Source of the DNA: Colwellia sp. | GTDB taxonomy: Bacteria > Pseudomonadota > Gammaproteobacteria > Enterobacterales > Alteromonadaceae | Assembly (NCBI GenBank): GCA_013215295.1 | Contig: JABSOZ010000011.1 | Location: 62,001-126,000, forward strand | DNA length: 64,000 bases | Direction: 5' to 3' | Shown here: positions 1-8,736 of the stretch, in pieces | How positions within the stretch are numbered: position 1 is the stretch's first letter | How the letters are laid out: each line of letters opens with the position of its first letter | Translations under genes and position numbers: made by a program | The notes under the pieces: model-generated | The model's database searches: none | What the model saw: the letters and a program-made list of their open reading frames with translations, nothing else | What the model was told of the DNA's origin: nothing

Positions 1-2
1 AC

Positions 3-629
3 CACGCATTAACCATGAGCAGTGGGTTACAGAATGAAAATGAAGATAAAATGCAAAGGGAATATACTGACTGGATAAAATATAAGCTTGATCACCCAAT
101 GGAGCATAAACCCGGAGATAAATACGTTTATTCTGATGGCGGCATAAATTTATTATCAGGGGTAATTCAGTCGACTACTCAGCAATATTTACCTTCTTTT
201 ATACAGCATAAATTAATGCTACCAATGGATATAGATAACTTTCAAATGCGAACATCTCCTGCTGGTAGAGGATATTTAGCGGGTCATTTTTATTTGCGAC
301 CTATTGATTTTACAAAATTTGGTTTGTTGATGCTAAATCAAGGACAGTGGAATGGAAAACAGCTCATTTCAACGTCATGGATCAAAGAGTCAACCTCACC
401 AAAAGTCGATAAAGAGCATGGGTATTTCTGGAAATTGCATGAACGCGAAGTGGGCGGAAAAATTATGACGTCGATTGAAGCTTGGGGGAATGGTGGTCAG
501 TTTCTCATTATCATTCCTGAAATTGACATGACTATAACGCTCACAGGGGGAAATTATAACGTGTACCCCGAGATGGAACGTGGTTTTAAACTGCTAGAGC
601 AGTATGTTTTTCCAGCGGTAAAGTTATAG
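3..629 (+). CDS. Serine hydrolase, beta-lactamase class C family (5'-truncated)
   Basis: The C-terminal part of a beta-lactamase/transpeptidase-like hydrolase; the gene begins before the window and the reading frame is open from base 3. The first residues read HALTMSSGLQNE, which fits the segment that follows the catalytic SxxK motif in this family. YSDGG (about 35 residues later) matches the YxN/YSN motif region, and WGNGGQ near the C-terminus matches the HTG/KTG-like strand. The SxxK serine and any signal peptide lie outside the window. Such proteins are usually periplasmic esterases or D-aminopeptidases; substrate cannot be told. A hairpin with a T-run follows the stop. Confidence 0.75.
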   Translation, partial: HALTMSSGLQNENEDKMQREYTDWIKYKLDHPMEHKPGDKYVYSDGGINLLSGVIQSTTQQYLPSFIQHKLMLPMDIDNFQMRTSPAGRGYLAGHFYLRPIDFTKFGLLMLNQGQWNGKQLISTSWIKESTSPKVDKEHGYFWKLHEREVGGKIMTSIEAWGNGGQFLIIIPEIDMTITLTGGNYNVYPEMERGFKLLEQYVFPAVKL

Positions 630-702
630 ATTTACAGGAGAGCCTTAACGTAAAAATCAATCACTTTTTCTAGTTCAGGTGCTAGTTAATATTAAATAGA
701 AT

Positions 703-733
703 GGTTATCTAGCAATTGGTTGATAACCTTTTA
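703..733 (+). terminator. Intrinsic terminator after the serine hydrolase
   Basis: A 7-bp perfect stem GGTTATC/GATAACC with a 12-nt loop is followed by TTTTATT on the plus strand. It lies between convergent genes and could also stop the minus-strand gene ending at 753, although the T-run on that side is poorer. Confidence 0.6.
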
Positions 734-752
734 TTCCTGATACCTTGCCCTA

Positions 753-1922
753 TCACTGAATTTTTTGATGTGTTTCGGCAGGGATCAGCTTTTCATAATA
801 ACTGTCTTTTGGCATTTTTGGCGAAATGCCCGTTACTTGTCCATCGGGAGAGAAATGAAACAGCATGTGGGAAACGTCTGTACGTCCTTTAAGTTCAAAC
901 TTTTCAGGCGACAGAGGATTAAGCGCAAAATTAAATTTTCCTTCTTGCATTACAAACAAGAGACCATTGTTCACACTGACCTTGAGAAGGTTACCATCAT
1001 TTGCTTGATATTGACCTTCGTAAGCTTGTAAGGCTTTGCTATCAATGACATAAGCTGAACGAAACTCTAACTCGATCAATTGTATAATATTATATTTGAT
1101 CAACTCAGGTCTATCGCGATAGATAGGATAGATAGCTACGGCCTTTAACAATTCTTGATCCGCTGTCATGTCAGCAACGGACATACCTGCGCGATGTTTT
1201 TTACCGACTAAACGGGCAAAGTTACTTAAGGTTTCGCCTGCCAGTTTCAACTCTTCACGTTGACTAAACAGACGTAAATCTTTGTGTCCTGAAACGATTA
1301 ACGTTTTATCGTTGGCCATATCATAGGCTTGGTTAAATCCATCTAGGTGACCTTGTACACCGTGATAACCTGTGTATACCAATTTGTTGGTACGAAAAGC
1401 ATCGCCCAATAGCATCACATTACTATTTTCTAAATACACAATTGTTTGGCCATTATTATGCGCTAGTGTATGACGGGCAGTAAGCACTTCATCACCAAAT
1501 GACATCGAAAATTTATCATCAAACAAAATTTCTGTGCTTGCTCGGGTGTATTTAAGTGCTTTATGGGCAATTAATTCAGCCCCTCGCTCTTTAAAATATT
1601 GATTGGCGTCATAGTGAAAGTAGTCTGAAGCCATGTTGAAAACATGAGTGACGGCTTTGCCTGTTAATTCTTTTATTTTTGCTTCCAGACTGGGTGCCAC
1701 CGAGGACATCTGCGACGTAATCAATAGCACGCCTTTATCACCAACAATAATCGCGCTGTTAATAAATGACGTTTTGCTCCAGGCCACAGACAGCACATAA
1801 ACCTGATCAGTGATTTTTTCAGCGGTTATGTCATATTGCTCAATTTTTGTTGGGGTTGCTGCTAGTACTGACAGTGATTGGGCTAATATCGCCACCAATA
1901 ATATTAGATAAATTTTTTTCAT
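753..1922 (-). CDS. Secreted metallo-beta-lactamase-fold protein with degenerate metal site
   Basis: A 389-aa protein with a Sec signal peptide (about residues 1-21) and an MBL fold. Where active enzymes have HxHxDH followed by GGN, this protein has FNMASDYFHYDAN at residues 95-107, so most zinc ligands of that motif are gone. Other landmarks remain: His155 in TLAHNNG, Asp174 in LLGDAF and His213 in VSGHKD. The C-terminal 100 residues (from about 300) resemble the DUF3471-like beta domain that follows many periplasmic hydrolases. It is therefore probably a non-hydrolytic or altered-metal relative; the function is unknown. It is divergent from the regulator starting at 2213, which suggests a possible regulatory link. 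Confidence 0.75.
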   Translation of the reverse strand: MKKIYLILLVAILAQSLSVLAATPTKIEQYDITAEKITDQVYVLSVAWSKTSFINSAIIVGDKGVLLITSQMSSVAPSLEAKIKELTGKAVTHVFNMASDYFHYDANQYFKERGAELIAHKALKYTRASTEILFDDKFSMSFGDEVLTARHTLAHNNGQTIVYLENSNVMLLGDAFRTNKLVYTGYHGVQGHLDGFNQAYDMANDKTLIVSGHKDLRLFSQREELKLAGETLSNFARLVGKKHRAGMSVADMTADQELLKAVAIYPIYRDRPELIKYNIIQLIELEFRSAYVIDSKALQAYEGQYQANDGNLLKVSVNNGLLFVMQEGKFNFALNPLSPEKFELKGRTDVSHMLFHFSPDGQVTGISPKMPKDSYYEKLIPAETHQKIQ

Positions 1923-2200
1923 CAGGGTGTTTTCTCCGTTAATTATTTATGAATTTCATTTTCATCATATTAGCTGAGCAACTCAATGTAGGGAGCCTGA
2001 TAAAAAGCTGCAGAAAAGCTGATGGCATAAATATCAATAAGTTAAGTGGTTACTTTTCTGATTATTTATTATATGAACTCATGTTATTGGTGATCCCATT
2101 GAGCTATAAATGAGATTTATAAGTGATTGAAGGTTTTTGATAGCGTAAATATTTAGGATAGGTATACTGCGATTTTAGCTTTTATTAAGTTATCGCTTTT

Positions 2201-2208
2201 AGGGGAGG
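2201..2208 (+). promoter_or_regulatory. Strong ribosome binding site fixing a GTG start
   Basis: AGGGGAGG lies 4 nt before GTG at 2213, and supports GTG rather than a downstream ATG as the start of the CadC-like regulator. Confidence 0.7.
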
Positions 2209-2212
2209 TTTA

Positions 2213-4324
2213 GTGATTGAGTTTTATGTCGGTAACTACCGCATTGATATGGCACGTTCACAAATTGTTGCCCAAGACGATATTCTTTCTATGGAGCCAA
2301 AAGTACTGCAGGTTTTACTCATTCTTGCGGAAAATCAAGGACAGGTCGTTCCCCATGATGTCATATTAAATAAAGTATGGCCTGGTTCTGTCGTCGGATC
2401 TAATGCTATTCAGCGTTGTATAGCTCAGTTACGAAAAGCCTTTAATGATGATGCAAAAACACAAAGCGTTATTTCAACCCATCCTAAAGTGGGTTACAGC
2501 TTGCTCACTGATGTTAATTGGCCGACCGAACTCGCAAACATCAATAACCAAGAAAAATCAGCAGAGCAAGAAACAGAGCACTCTTTAGTAAATAGCGTTT
2601 TTATTCCTAAGCATTGGATATTAATTTCAGCGGCAATATTAATCATTATTGCATTATTTACTTACCAAGAGCTCATGTCAGCAGACAAACTTAACATTGC
2701 TAAGCTCACTCCTTTAACAGCAACAGATAACAAAGAGCAACAGCCAAGTTATTCGCCTGATGGACGTTACATTGCCTTTCAGCGTTATGTCGGTAGTTGT
2801 GAAAATCAGCTGTGGGCAAAGGATACGCTAAATAACAAAGAGTACTTATTAACCGAAGAAGTCGGCATATATGGTACACCCAGTTGGTCACCAGATGGCT
2901 CCCAAATTGTATTTTCAAGTGTGACCCATTGTAGTAAACATCAGGTACTAGAAGGCTGCGAAGAGCTGAGGGCATTATCTTTTGGTCTGGCTAAATCGTC
3001 ACCACAAGCGACCAGAGAAATACTTAGCTGTGAAAGTAAGGATTATCATTCACCTGTGTGGTTAGACAATGAAAGTATTGCATTTTTTAGCACTGAAGAT
3101 GATCAAGACAAACTCTTAAAAATGTCACTAACCGACAATAAAATAAGCACACTTTATACTCCTCAAAAAGCATCTCTTTATTCGTTAGATTATTCAGGCC
3201 ATTTAAATTTACTGGCTTTGTCACAATTTGATGCGGTGCATAATTTTAGTTTAGTGCTTGTTGACCCAGTAACAATTGAGACGACTATTACAGCGTTACA
3301 ACCAGAAGAGATGCATAAGCACTATAAGTACTGGAGCTTAAGCTGGCATCCTAATCAAGAAAGCTTGATTACTTCTGCGGGAAAATCTCTTTATACAGTA
3401 GATCTCAACGGTCAGTTAACCGAGTACAACTTCCCAGCCATGCAAAATATCTATGGCCCGAGATATCATCCGCAAGCCCATAGCATAGTTGCGGCAATGG
3501 GGACGTTTGATCCTGATATTGGTCAATTAAACTGGAACAAAGTTGAAGGTTCACAAAAGCCAGTTAATATCGTTACAAAGCAGCAGATGCTTGCACGCAG
3601 CACGGTGAATGAACATGACGCAAAATATCAGCCTCAAGGCAACCAAATTGCTTTTATATCAAACAGAGGAGGCAGCAGCCAGATCTGGTTGTTAAACTCG
3701 GCTGAGACAAGCAGACCCCCAAATCAATTAAGTTATTTCCCTGCAGATAAAGAAGTAAACGCCTTTGTTTGGTCGCAGGATGGTAGCTTAATGATTGTTA
3801 ACTCAGACAGGGGACTAACTTTACTCGATTTTAATGGTGAACTTACCCCAATAAAAATGCCTTTTGGTGTAGTTGATATCTATCACACCTTTGGTGAAAG
3901 CCAACTATTGCTTAAAGTTATTGAGAATAATCAATATGCGATCAAACTGTTCAACTTTGACAGTCACCATCTGGAAACCCTGTACATAGGCGTTAGTCAA
4001 AAAGCACTACTTACAGAGCAAGGTGATTTATTTGTAATTGATGATAAATTAGTGTTAAAGCAAATAGTTGATGATTCGTTATTACCGGTAGCAGGATTCA
4101 ATGAAAGTAAATCTTTCTCGATATTTCAAGGTAAAAATAACAACATTTTAGTTACCGACAGCCATGGTAAGCTTTGGCAATTCAATGTGGATTCGTCCTT
4201 AAAATCCTTGTATTTAGCCTCCGAAGGACACATGGGGACGGTGAGTGACATCTTACTTAATAAGAAAACGCTACTGTTTTCAAAAATGGTATCCATTAAA
4301 AAAGAAATTGTGCTGCTTAACTAA
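2213..4324 (+). CDS. CadC/ToxR-like membrane transcription regulator with TolB-type propeller
   Basis: A 703-aa protein starting at GTG behind a strong Shine-Dalgarno. Residues 1 to about 103 form an OmpR/PhoB-type winged helix (cytoplasmic, ending HPKVGYSLL). A single membrane segment lies at about 132-150. The remaining 550 residues are periplasmic and carry PD40/WD40-like strands of the TolB type, for example YSPDGRYIAF, WSPDGSQIVF and YQPQGNQIAFISN. By analogy with CadC it would bind DNA directly and sense a periplasmic signal through the propeller. The natural target candidate is the divergent degenerate-MBL gene 290 bp upstream; this is inference. Confidence 0.85.
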   Translation: MIEFYVGNYRIDMARSQIVAQDDILSMEPKVLQVLLILAENQGQVVPHDVILNKVWPGSVVGSNAIQRCIAQLRKAFNDDAKTQSVISTHPKVGYSLLTDVNWPTELANINNQEKSAEQETEHSLVNSVFIPKHWILISAAILIIIALFTYQELMSADKLNIAKLTPLTATDNKEQQPSYSPDGRYIAFQRYVGSCENQLWAKDTLNNKEYLLTEEVGIYGTPSWSPDGSQIVFSSVTHCSKHQVLEGCEELRALSFGLAKSSPQATREILSCESKDYHSPVWLDNESIAFFSTEDDQDKLLKMSLTDNKISTLYTPQKASLYSLDYSGHLNLLALSQFDAVHNFSLVLVDPVTIETTITALQPEEMHKHYKYWSLSWHPNQESLITSAGKSLYTVDLNGQLTEYNFPAMQNIYGPRYHPQAHSIVAAMGTFDPDIGQLNWNKVEGSQKPVNIVTKQQMLARSTVNEHDAKYQPQGNQIAFISNRGGSSQIWLLNSAETSRPPNQLSYFPADKEVNAFVWSQDGSLMIVNSDRGLTLLDFNGELTPIKMPFGVVDIYHTFGESQLLLKVIENNQYAIKLFNFDSHHLETLYIGVSQKALLTEQGDLFVIDDKLVLKQIVDDSLLPVAGFNESKSFSIFQGKNNNILVTDSHGKLWQFNVDSSLKSLYLASEGHMGTVSDILLNKKTLLFSKMVSIKKEIVLLN

Positions 4325-4687
4325 CTCTGCACAAACACATTTAAAATCTAATGCAAATATTTTTGGCGTTTTGACTTCGTTAGTTAGCTAAACTTCCCCA
4401 TTACCCGTTGACCCCGAACCAATTCCTTAAAGAAATGCAAGATGTTGCGGTGTGTCTTAGCTGAACATAATGAATAAAATAGAGCGTGATAATTCGAGGT
4501 GTAACTTTTTTATTTGCAATCATTTGATAATAAAGGGGTTACCAAAATTATTGAGATGACCAATAAGTCAACTCAACATACCAAGACAATTACTCAAATA
4601 ATTGAAAAATAAACTCATAAAGCCAGCAAATGAGTAATTCCCTTAATCACCCATTAACATCAGTAAATGTCAGTAAACTATTTGCCA
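4325..4687. other. Intergenic, 363 bp, nothing recognised
   Basis: This AT-rich stretch lies between convergent genes. I found no convincing ORF, RNA or hairpin with a T-run. Confidence 0.5.
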
Positions 4688-5575
4688 TTAGTTCTCTGTA
4701 TATCTAATTTCTAATCGCTTCAAATATAGAACCGTTATGGTAATCGAGCATAACGCTAATACCGTGATACTGAGAATTGACACTAAAACTGAAGGCGGCG
4801 TAACAACAATAGCAAGGGGGCTGTTATTGAGTGGTATAGGTAATAATCCCTTTAAATAATGGATAACGCTGAAAAACTTTAGTGCTGGAGGAAGCACAAA
4901 GTGGATAAATTCCCATCCTGCAATAATTGCCACAGGGAACAAAGGATTACGAAAGATAAGTCCAGTTGCCATAAAAAGTGAACCATAGCCCAAACAGCCA
5001 AGCATCGTTATGCCGAGATAAGTAAACATTTGTGCCGGGGCAATGCTGGCGGTCATATCCGAAATTAATTGCGTCATGCCAAAAGGAATGTATAACAGCA
5101 GGTAACAAATAAGCGTTGTCAGACCAAATAAAGCCCAAGCCGATAATAAACCTGCCAAAAATTTTCCAAGAACAATCAATTCTCTTCGAACCGGCGAAAG
5201 CAAATAATAATGCATGCTACAGCCTAATATCTCTCCTCGAAACAAGGCAGTAAAGATGGCTGCACTGCCGAGAAAAACAACAGCGCCCAAAATAAATCCA
5301 GAATAAATAAAGCCGAAAATTCGTCGTGTTTTATCTATGCTGAAATCGGTACTGGTAAAATCACCATTTCTAAAGGCTAATGACAACAACAATATGATCG
5401 GAATTAAGGTTAATATATAGGCGATTAATGACCGTTTAGAAAAAAGCGTATTATTTATTTCAATCCGAACAATTGCACCTAACTGTCGAAGTAACAAGGC
5501 TGCATTATTATTCCCTGCTTTAACACTGGGTTCGTTGCTTGCATTGCTATTCGTGCTGATATTAGAAATATTCAT
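4688..5575 (-). CDS. ABC-2 type transporter permease
   Basis: A 295-aa membrane protein with about six hydrophobic segments (first at about residues 50-70 of this start), typical of ABC-2/NosY-like permeases. The frame is open upstream to 5746, but that would overlap the ATPase gene by 80 nt and add a low-complexity Ser/Thr/Asn stretch. ATG at 5575 sits right behind AAGGAGG (about 5582-5588), so I chose it. It is the last gene of a minus-strand operon of ECF sigma factor, FecR protein and ATPase-permease-ATPase-permease, and should pair with the ATPase just upstream. The transported substrate is unknown. Confidence 0.8.
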   Translation of the reverse strand: MNISNISTNSNASNEPSVKAGNNNAALLLRQLGAIVRIEINNTLFSKRSLIAYILTLIPIILLLSLAFRNGDFTSTDFSIDKTRRIFGFIYSGFILGAVVFLGSAAIFTALFRGEILGCSMHYYLLSPVRRELIVLGKFLAGLLSAWALFGLTTLICYLLLYIPFGMTQLISDMTASIAPAQMFTYLGITMLGCLGYGSLFMATGLIFRNPLFPVAIIAGWEFIHFVLPPALKFFSVIHYLKGLLPIPLNNSPLAIVVTPPSVLVSILSITVLALCSITITVLYLKRLEIRYTEN

Positions 5576-5666
5576 GTTAGCCTCCTTAGTACTAGAAATG
5601 GCACTAGAATTGACACTTGAATTTGTCCTTGGATTAGTACTTGTTCTCGTGCATGAAAGATTAGTG

Positions 5667-6671
5667 TCATGATGCGACTTGCTCCCCAGCAATAAGATGG
5701 CGATAAATGGCTTCCACCGTTTGATCTGCTGGACCAATGGCGTCAACTTGCCAGTTTTGTGTTAATACTAAGGTATTAAATCCCAGAAAAAATTTATCGG
5801 CATTGCGGGTCAGAATAAACAAACCATGATCGTCTTTATGAATTTGAACTTCTAATACGTCTTCTATGGTAAACATTTTTGGGGCCATTTCCATGGCATG
5901 GTGACTGCGTATATAAATACGCATAGGTTCGCCTGTTTCCGTTGCTATACCGCTTGCGTCTCCGTCAGCGACGAGATAGCCACTATTAACCATGACCAAG
6001 TGATCAGCAATCAATTCAACTTCATGCAATATATGACTGGAAATAATAATACTTGCCCCGCCTGACGCTAATTCACGAAATAAGGCGATAACTTGAGTAC
6101 GTGCCATGGGGTCTAAACCATTAAGCGGTTCATCTAAAATGATCACTTTCGGCTCATGGCAAATGGCTTGTGCTAACTTAATTCGTTGCCGCATGCCTTT
6201 GCTATATCCCCCAATGCGACGGTCAGCAACGTCAACAAGATCAACTTGCTGCAATGCCTTTAAGGTCGCCCTCGCGGCACTTGGCTTTGTATAGCCATGT
6301 AAAAGCAAGGTATTTTGGATAAATTGACGTCCTGTTACGCCCGACGGAAAAGAGTCGTATTGCGTACAATAACCAATTTGTCTAAAGAAAACTTCAGGCT
6401 GAGCAGGTGTTAGTCCGAGTACCTTAAGTGTACCGCTGTTAGGTCGCATTAAGCCTGCTATTAAGTTCATCAAGGTTGACTTGCCTGCACCATTAGGTCC
6501 AACCAAGCCGGTTATACCGGCACCTAACGAAAAGGAAATTCGGTTGACCCCCAGTACGTCGCCATAGAACTTAGAGACATTATCAACTACGATGCTAGGC
6601 AATGATTCGGCTGCGAGCTTATGCGCGGCGTTTAACTCAGTTGAACCTGCAGTGATGGTTTTAACTGTCAT
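5667..6671 (-). CDS. ABC transporter ATPase (CcmA/NatA type)
   Basis: A 334-aa nucleotide-binding subunit. It has Walker A GPNGAGKST, the signature region GGYSKGMRQRIKLAQAI, and Walker B VIILDEPLNGLDP. The long C-terminal extension after about residue 240 is typical of exporter or regulatory ABC-2 ATPases (COG1131). The start codon overlaps the stop of the preceding permease by 4 nt (ATGA), showing translational coupling. It most likely energises the permease encoded just downstream (4688-5575). Confidence 0.9.
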   Translation of the reverse strand: MTVKTITAGSTELNAAHKLAAESLPSIVVDNVSKFYGDVLGVNRISFSLGAGITGLVGPNGAGKSTLMNLIAGLMRPNSGTLKVLGLTPAQPEVFFRQIGYCTQYDSFPSGVTGRQFIQNTLLLHGYTKPSAARATLKALQQVDLVDVADRRIGGYSKGMRQRIKLAQAICHEPKVIILDEPLNGLDPMARTQVIALFRELASGGASIIISSHILHEVELIADHLVMVNSGYLVADGDASGIATETGEPMRIYIRSHHAMEMAPKMFTIEDVLEVQIHKDDHGLFILTRNADKFFLGFNTLVLTQNWQVDAIGPADQTVEAIYRHLIAGEQVAS

Positions 6672-7534
6672 AGATTTACCTCAAAAGCCCGAATTTTACG
6701 TGCCAGCAACACGGTTGCTAACACCGTGACTGTAATGAAAAACAGATAAGACGCGGTGCTTGGCATACTGCTACTACTGCTAGTCACACCATATAAACCC
6801 GATACCATGACATCAAGTGAATCAATGAAACTAACTGTGCTGCCCTTCCAACCACCGTATATATTTTCTATGGCAGCACCCAGCGCTGAGCTGAGCCAAA
6901 CAAATCCAAAGAAAAACAATCTTGCTAATGCTTTCCATTTAACCCAAGCCGACACGGCGAGTGATAACATCGATAAACAAATAATCCAGATCAGTGAAGA
7001 GACCACCGAAGCTAGTGGAATATGTAAATTGTTTAACAGCCAAGGTTGGTCGCCTAAATTGGCATGAAAGAGGATCAATAACCACGCAGGTATCCAGGTT
7101 ATTAATGAGCCAAGGACCAATAAGACCAAGAGCTTGCCAAAAACATAATTGGTTTTATTGATAGGTCTTGAAAGATAAAGTGGTAAAGCATTATTACTGA
7201 TATCGGGGGATATTAATGCCGGACCAACAAACATAACCAAGGTAAAAACCAACCACATTTGCGGTATCTGCATCCAATGAGCAAAAAAGTTGGCATCAAC
7301 GGTGATAAGTTTATCCAGTGGTAGATTTAGTAAACTCAACATTTCCAAGTTATAGTTCATGTAGATCATGCACATCATAACCAGTGGAGGAATAAAACAT
7401 AATACAAAAAATGCCGTAAACAATTTTGAACTAAATACATCTGCCAATGCATAGCGAAAGATTACCCAAGGCTGGCGTAGTGTTGACGATATCTGGCCAT
7501 GAAACCCTTGATATGCATGTTGAAAAATAGCCAT
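6668..7534 (-). CDS. ABC-2 type transporter permease (NosY-like)
   Basis: A 288-aa polytopic membrane protein with about six hydrophobic helices and the SPDISNNALPLYLSRPI segment characteristic of ABC-2 permeases (COG1277 type). It directly abuts the ATPase gene upstream (7535) and overlaps the next ATPase gene downstream by 4 nt, so the four transporter genes form two alternating ATPase/permease pairs in one transcript. The substrate cannot be inferred. Confidence 0.85.
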   Translation of the reverse strand: MAIFQHAYQGFHGQISSTLRQPWVIFRYALADVFSSKLFTAFFVLCFIPPLVMMCMIYMNYNLEMLSLLNLPLDKLITVDANFFAHWMQIPQMWLVFTLVMFVGPALISPDISNNALPLYLSRPINKTNYVFGKLLVLLVLGSLITWIPAWLLILFHANLGDQPWLLNNLHIPLASVVSSLIWIICLSMLSLAVSAWVKWKALARLFFFGFVWLSSALGAAIENIYGGWKGSTVSFIDSLDVMVSGLYGVTSSSSSMPSTASYLFFITVTVLATVLLARKIRAFEVNL

Positions 7535-8599
7535 TTACGCATCCTCCATCGCACGTAAAAATATATCTTCTAACGAGTCACGTTTATAATCTAAGCTTCT
7601 GATCTGAACCTGCAATTGTTCGGCGGCCATATAAACGTCTCGTATCTCTATTTGTTGCGCTAATATCACTTTTAACCGTCTGCGATTAGTCAGTGCAACA
7701 TCGCAGCCTAGGCTACGCAAAGCACTAACGAAGCGGTCTCTATCTCCTCGAACGTGCATCAGTAAAAATTTTCGATCACTGCGTCTTTCTTCTTCCAGAT
7801 TGCAATAGATGGCAATTTTACCTTGTTTTAATACCAGTGCTTCGTCACAACACTCCTCCACATCTTTAAGTAAATGCGATGCCATGATAATTTTGGTTTC
7901 TCCGGCATCACGGATCTCTCTGATCAGTTGTAGCATGCGTGTTCGCGCTGGTGGATCTAAACCATTGGTGGGTTCATCTAAAAATAATAATTTTGGCCCA
8001 TGGACGATAGCCTGTGCCAACTTGACTAATTGTTTCATGCCTAAAGAATAGGTATCTATTTTTCGGTATCTCGCTTCACCCAAGCCGACATAAAAGAAAA
8101 CTTCATGCGCGCGCTCTAAGGCGTCACTTGGACTTAACCCTGACAACTCCCCCATTAAACGGACAAAACGAATGCCGGTCATACCGGTAATAAAAGCATC
8201 CCGCTCAGGCATATAACCAACCATATGTCTTACGCTATCGCTTTGGCTACTGACGTCGTAACCAAAAATTGAAGCGCTACCTGAACTTGGGCGATTAAAG
8301 CCAAGCAAAGTATTTAATAACGTGGTTTTACCCGCGCCATTAGGGCCAAGTAATCCAATGCAATTTCCCCTAACATTGGCCGTCAGCTTATCTAAGATGG
8401 GTCGACCAAAATTAACGGATAAATTTTGCAATTCAAAAACCGCGGGCTCTGTAACACTATCTGTGTTGCCACTTGCGCTAGGGTTAAAGGCAACTTTGTC
8501 AGTGTTTGTTTCAGCTACATGTTTATTTTTTTCATGACTAGAAACTTCCGATCCCACTTCGTCTATGTTCTCTGCTTGCTTTAAACGGTCTGATTCCAT
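7535..8599 (-). CDS. ABC transporter ATPase (CcmA/NatA type)
   Basis: A 354-aa ATPase with a 45-residue polar N-terminal extension, Walker [10 protein letters not shown], signature [15 protein letters not shown] and Walker [14 protein letters not shown]. The C-terminal domain after about residue 265 has the extra subdomain seen in ABC-2 exporters. It is the first transporter gene after the FecR protein and is separated from it by 137 bp that contain a possible tiny ORF. It presumably works with the abutting permease at 6668-7534. Confidence 0.9.
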   Translation of the reverse strand: MESDRLKQAENIDEVGSEVSSHEKNKHVAETNTDKVAFNPSASGNTDSVTEPAVFELQNLSVNFGRPILDKLTANVRGNCIGLLGPNGAGKTTLLNTLLGFNRPSSGSASIFGYDVSSQSDSVRHMVGYMPERDAFITGMTGIRFVRLMGELSGLSPSDALERAHEVFFYVGLGEARYRKIDTYSLGMKQLVKLAQAIVHGPKLLFLDEPTNGLDPPARTRMLQLIREIRDAGETKIIMASHLLKDVEECCDEALVLKQGKIAIYCNLEEERRSDRKFLLMHVRGDRDRFVSALRSLGCDVALTNRRRLKVILAQQIEIRDVYMAAEQLQVQIRSLDYKRDSLEDIFLRAMEDA

Positions 8600-8612
8600 T
8601 AAAATTGTCTCT

Positions 8613-8702
8613 TTATTCTAGGGTCTGTTGACCCTTATTAGCTGACTTACTTTTAATTTCTCTTAATATTTTACTAGCCACATCACCATTCAGCCGTATC
8701 AT
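8613..8702 (-). CDS. Possible 29-aa ORF in the FecR-ABC gap
   Basis: ATG at 8702 has AAAGGTGA about 6 nt upstream and opens a 29-aa frame ([13 protein letters not shown]..., basic, ending QQTLE). It ends 13 nt before the ATPase start. Position and ribosome site fit an operon member or a coupling leader peptide. With 29 codons a chance ORF is quite possible, and no family is recognised. Confidence 0.25.
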   Translation of the reverse strand: MIRLNGDVASKILREIKSKSANKGQQTLE

Positions 8703-8736
8703 CAATACTCACCTTTGTCGGCGTCGACTTAAGATG

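Noticed and set aside
5576-5746. Upstream extension of the ABC permease at 4688
   Set aside because: It overlaps the ATPase gene and is low complexity; ATG at 5575 has a strong AAGGAGG.
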